Source: Eublepharis macularius
Taxonomy: Eukaryota > Chordata > Lepidosauria > Squamata > Eublepharidae
Length of the DNA stretch: 64,000 nt
Direction of reading: 5' to 3'
Assembly (NCBI RefSeq): GCF_028583425.1
Contig: NC_072801.1
Coordinates: 19,488,001 to 19,552,000 of the forward strand
A model generated the notes under the pieces. It saw only the letters and a list, made by a program, of their open reading frames with translations, did not search any database and was not told the DNA's origin. How positions within the stretch are numbered: position 1 is the first letter of the stretch; every line of letters starts with the position of its first letter. The translations under genes and the position numbers were made by a program. This document shows, in pieces, positions 43,001 through 55,000 of the stretch.

Positions 43001-46000
43001 CACTCAGCCGTTCTCCCATTTATTGTAATACTACCCTGCAGGGGTCATTTCGTAGAAAAAGAGCAGGAGGAACTCATTCGCATAACTCATTAGCATATGC
43101 CATGCCTCTTGCTATCACTGGAAGTGTGTCATTAGTATAACTGATTTGCATATGCCACATCCCCTGACATCACCTATCCTGGCTGTTTTGGACCCAATCC
43201 TGGCCATTCAGGACTGAAATTGGGCCCAAAATGGCAAAAAGGAGCTGAAAATGGCTGAAAAGGGGCCCAAAATGGTCAGGATCAGGCTGCTGCTGAGCAG
43301 GAGAGTGATCCACCACCTGCCAGTGGCCCGATCCGGGCCGTTTCAGCCCCAATCCAGGCTGAAACGGGCCCAAAAGGCTGAGAGTCAGGTGGGTGGGGCC
43401 ACCTGACATGTGACCTCTTTGGGGAACTGCCGGAACTGTGTTCCTGTGCGTTCCCCCTCGAAATGAGCCCTGCTAGCCTGTAATTTTTTTCCAGAAAAAA
43501 GTTTCCTGAAGGGTTTGCCGTGAATCTCCCCATTGAGCAGACATTATGTCGTTAAGGAGCCCTTAGAATCTGTTGTACATTTTTTTCTTTTCTTATAAGC
43601 TATATGCTAAGGAAACAATTGAGAAACAATAGTTCCTCTTATGGCCACTTTCCCCAATCACGCTGTTGATTATATCTTATAAATCTTCTATCAGGGAATG
43701 ACAAAATGGACTACAGTAGTAAAACTTATTCCAGTGGTACGAAAACTTCATGATAAAGGACTAGGTCCAGTGGAGGAATTGACAGGAGGAGTTGGTGGAG
43801 TAGCTTTTTCCTGCTTTGGCTAAACAGCCTGAAACTGCTCTCTGAAGACTGGGAGACAAGCAAAATTCGGGGCGCTGTAGTGACAAGTGGGAATTGGGTG
43901 GGATTGCCTCCTTATCTTTTTACAAGGCTTGCCTCAACAGAGGAGAGATTGTTCTACCTCATTGCCCCTCATTGCTTTAGTTCCCCATCCTGTGGTGCAT
44001 TTCTGGATGAGGTTTCCTCAATCCTTAGATGTATTCTGGGACAAATTGTAGGGTGCTTGTGGAAGGCGGGGAAAGATCTGCTGTGCCAACTTATATTGTA
44101 AAATCCTTCTTGATAGATTGAGTTTGATTTTCATTTTTATATTAGATTTATACAGGAGGGGATGCCTAAGGACTTGCAGAAGACATCTCATTTCTCCCTC
44201 CCTACCATGTTCTCTTTCCTTTCACGCCCCCCATAGCATCTTCCCCTTTTCCTGGTTCCGTTTTTCCTTTTCCCCTTCTCAAACCTACTAAATCCCTTTT
44301 ATTTGCCCCCCATATTCACCTGTATTTCTCAATTTATTTCATTCATATACTGCCTTTCTCCACAATGAGAACCCCAAACAGTCTTGCCTCCATATCCACA
44401 ACAACTCCGGGAGGTAGGTTAGGCTGAGAGTGTGAAACTGGCTCAAAGTCACCCTGTGAGCTTTCACAGCAGAGTGGTTATTCAGACTTGGGCCTCCCAA
44501 ATCCTACTCTGAAATGCTAACCACTACACTATACTGGCATCTTTGGCAGGGAGCTGCTGTTGAACAGTAGCAAGCAGCCAAGCCTGAGTGAGTTATGCAA
44601 GTCATGTGGTATCAAGTCATGAGGTGCTTGCTTCTAGGCCTGGCCTGACTGAGGGCCCTGCCCTCTCCCCTTGCCTTTTATTGACAGAAACCAAGCCTGG
44701 AATACTGACTTAACTAGTATGGTTGCCTAGCAACAGTCACTGAGAGCATCTGGTTAAATCTACAGTTGTTCCTTTTTATCGTTTCAGGTTTTTTTCCCTT
44801 TTCCCCCCCACAAACCTGGGGCATGTTTTAGGTGTGTAGGAAGATCTGTCTTGTCCATTCACGGCTCCAATCTCTGGATTTAAGTATCCTCAAATCAAGA
44901 CCGCTTGGCTATTAGTATATAAGATGATGATTTTATTATGTGAGGGTATTTTAAAACATTTCCTAACCTAGATAGCCTAGATTAGCCCAACCTCATCAGT
45001 TCGCAGAAGCTAAGCAAGGTTGGACCTAGTTAGTACTTGGATGGGAAACCCACCAAGGAAGTCTAGGGTTGGTCTAGGCAGGCAATGGCAAACTGTCTCT
45101 GTTCATCTCTTGCCTTGAAAATCCTACAGAGTCGCCAGCTGTGACTTGATGGCAAATAAAAAAAACCATAATTATTTCTCTTTTATTACGTGAATTTGTG
45201 AAGGGTGGGGACTCTTGATTTATATTTGTGAGGTGGGTTGAGGCCTTGAATCTAAGCTACATGTTACTTGATGCCCTGCCTGCACACTGAATGTTCTTGG
45301 CAAGTAGAATAAAAACTGCTCGGAGTTTCAGGTTGTTTCGCCTAAAGTTGCTTTTGTAAAGAAGAAGCCTTAATGGTTAGAACTGTACACTGAGCCGTCT
45401 CTATAACATCACAGCCACTTTTTAATGAGGAATTAGGGGAGCTTTTGAAATAAACCCTTGAGGAACTGATAAGCAGTTATTGAATTCCCAGGAAACGCTC
45501 TCCGAAGTGAATACTGAAGTACTGAAGCTTTCGGTGTGTCAGAAAATTGCCCAGCTCTCTATTCATCTGGCTGCGTGGGTTGTCTCCTTGGGGGCTGCGG
45601 CGGCTTCCTGTGCCGGCATTTACTACTTTTCTACAGCTAACTTAGAAGTAAGGGCCAGCTCTGTACCTATTTTTCCACTTCCTGTGTTCGTGTCTTTATT
45701 ATAATATTCCCTGTCATCAGGGCTTTTTTTCTGGGAAAGGTGGTGGTGGAACTCAGTGGGTTGCCCTTGGAGAAAATGGTCACATGGCCTGTGGCCCCGG
45801 CCCCTGATCTCCAGACAGAGGGGAGTTTAGATTGCCCTCGCGGAGGGCAATCTAAACTCCCCTCTGTCTGGAGATCAGGGGGCGGGGCCACAGGCCATGT
45901 GACCATTTTCAAGAGGTTCCGGAACTCCATTCCACCGTGTTCCAGCTGAAAAAAAGCCCTGCCTGTCATGAGATTTTTGTGGTAAGGTGGAATTGTGTGA

Positions 46001-49000
46001 GAGAGCAGACTGTGGCAGGAAATTTGTGCCATCACAGTCTTGCAGGCACTGCCTTGCCCAGTTGCTCAGTCATGTGTGTGTGTGTGCGTGACAGATAATT
46101 TGGGGGCTGGGACTGAAGAGAGCTGTACATCATTTCCTCTTCTGTTTTTGGGGCGGTGGTGGTGGTGCTAATTTATTGAATTGACTAGTTCAGACACATC
46201 CTGATATGGATCTATGATAATGGCAGAGCTGTGTCTTTAAAATGTGTAAACTAGAGAGGGGTTGTGATATTTTTAAATGCACAAATGTTGAATGGGCAAT
46301 AAATGCTGGACCCTCTTCTCACCCTCTGCTTTGCAATCGTACTCCCTTTCTTTTTTATGCAGTCTTATCTTGTAAGCTCTCACCTTACTCCAAGCTGAGC
46401 TCCAGTATCAGGAGAGAGCCCAGCTGGAAGCAGAGCTGGAGGGGAGGGGAGGAAGGATAGAGGGGAGGATTCCACATCCCCTGCCTGCTTTAAATTTTAC
46501 TGACATCACAACCCACCCACCCCCAGTTTAACTGTGATTTGGACAGACCTGGCATTTGAATGTATAGTTCTGCCTTCATTTGGTGTACTTACCGCCTATA
46601 CCCAGTGGCTCTAATTCTTTATCAGGCCTGATGTTGTAATGGAGCGGATTCTGTTAAATCTCAGCTGCCTGGCAGTATGGTTTTTGTTTGTATAATAAAT
46701 CTGCTGATAACTTAAATTGCTTTGAAGAAACAAAAGGAAAATGGATGAATGTTAGTTTTTTCCTCCCGTCCCGTTCCTCTCTTGTAGCTGTTTCTGAAAG
46801 ATGATAAAACAGAATTGGAAAGCGAAGCCGTCACGCTAGTCTTGCCAATTGTCGTTGGCCTGCTCAATCATATGGTGCCTTTCTTCTATTCTTTTTTCGG
46901 TTTTGTTGAAAAATTCACATATCCTAAGTATCAGATCTACACATCTATTGGCAGGTATGGATTATAAATATTTTCCCTGTTTTTAACAGAATGTATCAAG
47001 TGGAAGGTGGAAGAGGTTTTAGAAGAAGGTCTGACATGGGACTACTTCTACTCTGGCTAGTATTGCACATATTCTGTGTTAGATCCACTCCTAAACTGTT
47101 TTAAACCACTATGAGGAGTAGAATACTATTATTGATCATTCCCTTGTAGCAATGTGATATCTCCTTGCAAGAAAGAGAAACCATCCTCCACCCCTAGTCC
47201 TGAAAATGAAGACAAGCCCATCTATGTAATCTGTTCTCTAAGCTAAGGAAGTGTAACTTTGTAGAAGATTGTGTGTTTCCTTTGTTTCTGCAATGCCAAT
47301 TTCTGAATTTAGGAATGAATTTTAAAAGATGTTTGGGTTTTTCCTCTAGTAACCCTGATATCTATTACTTGCTTTGTAGGAATATCATTCTGAAAATGTC
47401 AATAATTGGGATCCTCTGCTACTACTGGCTTAACATTGTGGCTGCGTCAAAGGCGCAGGTAAGACTCTGATCTCATTTTTATACTGCTGTGATAGTTCAC
47501 TAGGGGTGCTAAAGAATTTCACAGACACACCTTTTCAATGTGAAGCTTCCCCATTTGCTCCCTTCGAGACTCAAGTTCAGGAATCAAAGTTTTCATGCTC
47601 TGTTTCTTGGCGCCAAACTTTTCCAGTTAAATTTAAACTGAAGGATAGGGCACGATACTGGAAGTATTTCTCATTGTATGCAAAGCGAAGAAACCTTAGA
47701 TGGAATTCTTTTACTGGGATATGCAAGTAAGCCTCCAAGAGATTGATGAAGGCTAAGAAATCGTCTTTCTGGATAGTCACTACGATGGATTTTAGCTTTT
47801 CCATTCTGAATTTGCGTGTTCTGATGTATTTGTTCAGCCATTTTAGGTCCAGTATGGCCCTGACATCCCCATTTTTCTTTGGGACTATGAAGAATGCTGA
47901 ATTGACTCCTTGGGTTTTATGCACGTTCGGTACTGATTTTATGGCCCCTATCTCTAGCAGGTGTTGAATAGTACCTTTATTGGCATAAAATAAAGTCAAA
48001 CAAAATCAGTATTTGAATTCACAAAATGGAAAATACAGTTCAAAATCAATCATTTCTCCAGAGCTCATAGCAATCCAGAGAAATCTTGCTACTGAGATGG
48101 TAATATGGGGATACTGATCTGATAAAAGGAGGGAAACAGGCCTCACTTCTGGAATGCTATACCTGTTATATAAAAAAGGGTTAATCAGGGCTTCCCTTAT
48201 TTGGATGTAAAACTCACATCGGAGCAATATATGAGCAATTGACTCTGGTTCCCTGTTGTTGCATGGGCAAGTTCTTTCAGGACTTCCTATTCGGCCTTCA
48301 TTAGAAGGCTGCTGGGAGGGGAGGGGAACTCCTAAAGGAGTTACTCCCAACTTAGTTAGGGCCAGGGCCGGAGCGCTCATAGAGGCCAGGTAGACGGTAG
48401 CCTCAGGCGTGGGGTGCTGGAGGGAGCGCCGGAGGAGGCGCAGGGAGCGGGAGCGCGCGCCACAAAGCAGCAGCCTCCTATCCCTTCCGCTCTGCACTGC
48501 CGCCGCCAGCACAAGCCCCCGGCCAGGTGCAGCTGCCACGGGCAGGCATCTGCGGTGGTGCAGGCAACCAAGTGGGAGAGCTTGGAGGCTGCCCACCGCA
48601 GTGATCGGGCCGGTGGCGGTGGCGTGTGTGCGCGCACACGCTCCCATGATGATGTCACATGTGACGTCATCACGCAGGCCGGTGCAGGGGGGGTGCCCGG
48701 CCAGCCGCGATCGCCGCAAACCCTTGCACCACCCCTGGCTAGGGCTCTTTCTAATCCTTCTGGGAAATCTGGTTCTGTTTCCTCTTTCCTTTTCGTCTTG
48801 TGAGGTACCCTTAGTACCTTAGATAACAATCTGGCATAAATTTCCTGAAGGAAGAGCCTTGTTTGCATTGGGGCAACCATTCCTCTTTGATCTAGGGGAG
48901 GAAGGAGAGGTATCGACCCTTTTGGGACCCAGACGCCCCTATTGGGAAGCTTTCCCTACTTACCTGGGGTCTGCAAACCTCTCCACTCTGGTTGTGCTCC

Positions 49001-52000
49001 CTGAGGGCCTCTTTAACTTTCTTCTCAATTTCTGATCTAAGCACACCAGCAGATTTAATCTGGCATCTTTGCCTAAAAGATCCACCTCAGGGGCTTTTCC
49101 CCCTTCGTTCCGTTGAGATGGTTGGGAGGAGGTTGAGGCTGGAGAATTGGGCAGATCTAATTCACAGATTGCACCCCCTGTACCTGTGGAAGTGATGAGG
49201 CCTGTCTTAGCTGCCATTCCCACCAAAAGTATCTTTTCTGCCAAAACTGAGGGAACTGAAAGTGACAATAAAGGACTTCTCCTTTGCTTCTATGCTGTTT
49301 CTGTCCCCGATTGGTTCTTTTTTACATGTTTCCGTCAGCTGAAAGGGGACTGGCGACATTCCTTTGAATGTAGGAGCCCTTTATTAGCCCGTTGGAGCTG
49401 TCGTGGGCTCTATTTGTCCCATCGTCACTCTGTGTCAGGCTGCCACAAACTGTACCATGCCCCCAGTTCTTCCAATATGGGGGGGGGGTCTCCCGGCCTG
49501 AAGGCTGGAGACCTCAGTGGGAGACTGTGCGGAGGCCTAGGAGAACCTAGGGTCATCAGCTTTGGTGCTCGCCTTCGCTTCTGAAGCAATTGAAGAGAGC
49601 AGAAGCCTTCCATCTCTTGCGAGCTTGCCTGTGGCTTTTCCTGCCATCCATTCATCCAAAAAACTCAAAGATGTCCTGCTTGGAGGCAGGGCCAGAAAGA
49701 CTGGTGATCTCAGGGATAAGACCCTCCCCTCCAGGATCAAACAAGTCGACTGACTCTGCCTTGGAGAGGAGGAGCTACATCCCAAACGTGAGGACTGCCC
49801 CACTTCTAGGAGCACTGGTGGAAGAGATTCTAGGCTATCCTCCCTGATATGCCTGCATGCACAAAATCAGTGTAATGTTTTGTGCATTCCCTCATAGTGG
49901 GCCTTCACCTGCTGTCTGAAGTGGTATATAGCCCAAGACACAGACTTACCTCCTTCTCTGGTATTTTATGAGAATTAGGCCTCAGTTCAGTGCTCCAGGC
50001 AGGGCCTGGAAAATAATGGACTAGGCACTGGTGATCCTTTCACTGTGTGAGCTACATTACACCGCCTATGCTGATCTCATAGTCTCCGTAGGAATCTTCC
50101 AATTTGCCATGCAGTGCACTGGAGGAGCCACACTGCTTTAACAGCTGCCACATAAGCTGAGCTAAATCAAACAAATACATCACCCTGAGTTATGCAGGTC
50201 TCTATTTTTTATCAGCATTTTGCTTTTTAATGATCCCCCCACCCCACCCCCTGCCCACATGCATGTTGTGGCTCCATAGGGAAAGGAGCAGCAAGCTTTG
50301 TGTTTTTGAACTTTTCCTCCCCTTGTCTTTTTTTAAATCTAGTGCTGGGAAACCCTTGTTGGCCAAGATATATACAAGTTGATTGTGGTGGAATTTATCT
50401 GTTGCTTACTGGGTTCTTTCTTTGGTGAATTTGTACGAAGGTATGTCTATGATTCTGTAAATGATTAAAATTATAGTTTGGCTGTTTTCATTTAAGGTAT
50501 TACAAAGAGCAAGAGCCCATTCGCATTATAAGACTAACAAAATTTGTGGTAGGGTATGAGCTTTTGTGAGTCACAGCTCAAGCGGAGAAGTAAGCTGTGG
50601 CTCACAAAAGCTCATACCCTACGCAAATTGTGTTAGTCTTATAGGAGCTTCCGGACTCTTGCTCTTTTCTGCTGCTACAGACGGACTAACATGGCTACCC
50701 ATCTTGATCTATTACGAAGAGTAACTGAGAATTCTTAATCTTTCATCTCCTTGTGTGTTCATTCTTATAACTATCTTTTATAGATCTGTGATAGAGCTCT
50801 TGATGTGTTTTCCTGCCATAAAGGCAGCTCCTGGGGAAAGGGGAATTGGAGTGCTTGTTCAGGCTGCAGCACTGGACAAGGGCCGATTCCAGATGACTAA
50901 CCTTAAGGTGCTTCATGCCGCCCTCTTCCGGATCGCGATGGGGAAAATGTGAAATATCGCGTTTCCTTGCGCGAGGAAACGCGATATTTCGCATTTTCCC
51001 CGTCGCGATCCGGAAGAGGGCGGCATGAAGTGCCTTAAGATTAGTCATCTGGAATCGGCCAAGGTGAGGGTGTGGACTCTTTTACTCCACTCTGCTTTTC
51101 TGAATTAATTGGATTTAAGAACAGAGTACCAGTAAATAGCATATGAAGGAAATATGCCGGCAGATTACAAACATTTACAATTAAAATGGGTTTGTGTTGT
51201 TTTTCTAGAATCATTGGCACGAAATGCTGTCAACAACTTGGTGTGCCAGAATTTGACATTGCTCGAAATGTTTTGGATTTGATCTATGCGCAGACTTTGG
51301 CATGGTAAGTAAAAAGCTTTATATTCAGAAGAGCTTAGCCATAGCCGCTCCAGAAATTTTCTGAAGTATGCAGCTTATGAGAGAGGGGGTGTAGCAGGTA
51401 TCCAAATACAAATAATGCCTACATAATTTATTTCTTTTAAAAAATATTTTTTATTTTATTAAAATGAAAAGGGAATATAGAAAAGAAGGGGACAAAAAGG
51501 GGACAAATAAAACAAATATATAATTGTGTGCTACAACGATTATTAAAGTACAGAATACAAAAATCATAACCTTTATACATATTAAAATAGTTATTAGAGT
51601 AATAATTAAGCCAATTTAGTGAATATTTTCCCAAATAAACAACACATGCAAAATTCAAACCTATTTCTATTTGTTTTTTAGTAATAATAAAAAGAGAGAA
51701 AAAGACAGTTATTAACAGTAAATGCTTATTACTAAATGTAATTGGTTGTCATACCCTTTAAGAATATTAAAATAAGTACTATTGGGAAATTCTAACTTGT
51801 TATCTTATCAATAACTTAGAAAATGAGGGGAAAATCCTTCTTTCCCCTCTATTTATCATTATATTTTATTTATACTTTACTTTGTTAACTTTTTACCAAT
51901 ATTTCAATGTTAAACAGTCTATTCTACCAATTATCTTTATGTAACTATCTTACCATCAAGTTATAAAATATATCAATAAGCAATCATTTCCAAATTTACG

Positions 52001-55000
52001 GGGCTGAGATATGTTAAAATTTTTTCTGTTGAAAGTGAAATATTTTTCCCATTCAAATTCTTTAATTGGCCTTCTACCTACCTAATTTATTTCTATACAG
52101 CCACCAGATCCAAGTCCCCAGCTGGAAGCCCACAACCACCAAAGCCCACTTAAAGACAAAGAGAGAGAGAGAGAGAGAGAGACACACACACACACACACA
52201 CACAAAAGAATAAGGGAGTGTTTTGAAGCCGGCTAAATCATGAACATTTTTCATATTTAATCTCTAACCAATGTGGTGGGATTTTTTACTTCATGAAGAT
52301 ACAGAGTTCAAAGGGAATGAAGGAAGACATCTTCATTTGTGGCATCCAGGCTGCTCAAAGGTCATTACTCCAAGATCCCAGTTGCTCAGGGCCTCTGCTT
52401 GTGCGGAGGCTCCGAGCCAGAAGACTTGTGTCGCTATCTGCTACACTGCCCACTTTATACATCCCCTAGAAAGAAATTCCTAAGCCCAATCCTAGCCAGG
52501 TGGGGACCCAGACAAGATAATGAAAACATGGTTGCCATATTAGCAGATGTGGACCCAGAGACCTCGTACAAGGTCGCTCTTTTTGCCCTTGCAGCAGGGA
52601 AAATTCGAGAGAAGGTCATGACAGCACAGGCTGCAAGCACAATAGTGTAATTCTTTCTTATAGTGTTTTATTCAGCTTTCATTGTATATTTTATCTGTAT
52701 CGACGCTTATATTTTTGCTACTGTTTTATTGTTTGCAATGGCCTTTGGCCCAATGCAATAAATCCTGAACTGAAACTGACTGGACGTTACTCTATCTTTA
52801 CTTGACAGCACATGGAGTACTCCATGTGCACACAGATCCAAAGTCAGACAAAAAGGTCCCTGGAGAGGCTGTTTCGGCTTGGGAAAATGCCATGGAAGGG
52901 AAAGCAGGAGTCTCTTCTCTCCTCTTCATCTTCGTTCTTCTGTGCCTCCACACATAGGGACTGCGCAGGCGCAGGCCAGCCGCCGGAGAATTTTCCATAG
53001 CTTCTATAGCTCCGAAGGGGCCGTTTGTCGCGCGCCTCAGCGACCGTTTTCCCCGCCCAAACGGTCACGTGCTCCTCCAGCGACCAACGGCCCCTTCCCT
53101 CAGTTCTCTTCTTGCCGCCGCTGGGAGAGAACGTTAGCTTCGTTGCTCTGCGCTTATTACTTGTGATTGATCTTCTGGTTTATTTGGACATCGGTTTGGA
53201 CTTCGGACTTCGCTTTTGGATACTGATTTGGACGGTAATTAACGGACGGTTTCTGACTCGGACTGGTTGACCTCTCTTATTTGCGCGCCCCTGAAGATGG
53301 CCTCAAAGGCGCTCTTCAAGCGTTGCCTGAAGTGCCATACTAAAATGGCACAGACCGATGGCCACGACCAGTGCCTTTTTTGTCTGGGGGAGACCCACAA
53401 TGTGACCGCCTGTAAGATCTGTCAGGGGTTCACGAATAAGGCCCGTCAGGATCGGCAGGCCCGGCTGAATTCCTCCCTCTGGAAAGCGGTCATGTCAACG
53501 GCAACACCGCTGCCCTCTCCCAAGGCTGGCCCAAGCCCCTCTGTCGGAGGGCGCTCGAGGGCGGGTTCTGTGTCCTCCGCTCGGTCTGCACGCCCCGCAA
53601 GTGCCGCAGCGTCGAAGACAACCTCTCCAGCGCAGGGTTCGGCGCGGCCGCCCCGAAGCGCTTCTTCCACCGCGTCGGATCCGAGAGCTGCCGCCTCGGG
53701 ACCGAAGATCGTGGTTCCGAGCCCTCGGTCGGAACCGACGACTGGGTCGATTCCGGTGGCTAAGCCGCGCTCGTCATCATCCAGGGCTGCGTCGGTACCG
53801 AGATCTTCTTCAGAGCCACCTGCAAAGAAGAAGAAGACCAAACACCGTCATCGCTCTCCACGCTCGGTTCCGACGGAGGAGGTCATCCTGATTCCACGCA
53901 CTCCGTCTCCTCACCTGGGCTCTCCGGTTCCGGAGGATGTGCCGGACCCGGGCGCGTTCGAGGTTGTACCATCGGCACCTTCCCCAGTAGCTGATCCAGG
54001 CCCGCCTCCGAGTCGGCGGGATCGGTCGTCTTCTGGTCACCGCTCACCAGCAGCTGCTTCCAGTCGTGAGCGACGTCGGTCCGAGGAGGGGAGTGTCGGT
54101 TCCGGGCGATCGTTGGCCTCCCGTCATCGTCAAGCTTCGGATCTGCCTCCCGCTTTCCATTGCCAATGGGAAGGGGTTCCTGGTTTCGCATACTCGGAAC
54201 CGAGGCCCTCGACCTCTAGGCAGGCATGGTTCCCTCCGCCGGCCCGGGGAGAGGAATCGCACAGTTCCGAAGGGGAGGACGTCGGCAGCGTCGGAGAGTA
54301 CGGTTCCGAGTCCTGTTCCGAACCTTCGCCAGACGACAACGTGGCGCCGAGCAGTAGTTCTCCATATGAAGATTTGAGAATCTACGCAGATCAGATGGCT
54401 CGGATGGCTCAAGCTTTGGAAATGGATATCTCCTCAGCTGTTCCCCAAACCAAGGACAAGCTGCTCAGGAGGGTCTATGCTGACAATCCTGCAACCGTTG
54501 GCTTCCCTATGCTTGAGGGGATAGAGGAAATTGTCGAGAAGGTGTGGAAGGTGCCCTGTGACCAACCTGCCACCTCGAGGAGGATTGAGCAGCTTTATAA
54601 GATTAAACAGGGCACCTGGCCATCATTGTTGAAGCACCCTCCACCTTCATCGCTCGTCACGGAGGAGTTCCAGTCTCGCCGCTCTGGAGCACCCTCAGCG
54701 CCACCTGACAAGGAGGGGAGGAAGCTAGATGCCCTAGGTAGACGGCAGTATTCCATCGCGTCCCTAGGGTTGAGGATTGCCAACTACCAGACGATTATGG
54801 CTGGGTACCAACTCTACCTTTGGGAAAAGTTGGCATCCTATGTTGGCATCCTCCCCCCTGAACAGAAGGCAGTGGTGTCGCTCCTGCAGACGGAAGCTGT
54901 CCGCCTGTCGAAACAACAGCTAAATGCAGGGAGCCATGCGGCCGACACGGCAGCTCGTGGGATGACTTCCGCCATCGTCCTCCGACGCCATTCATGGCTG

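Noticed and set aside
44971..45070. 5S rRNA gene
   Set aside because: It has many changes from 5S and continues into a SINE body with an A-rich tail.
48006..48822. A 237-codon minus-strand frame
   Set aside because: It is a chance fusion of a LINE C-terminal fragment with GC-rich hAT sequence, not a gene.
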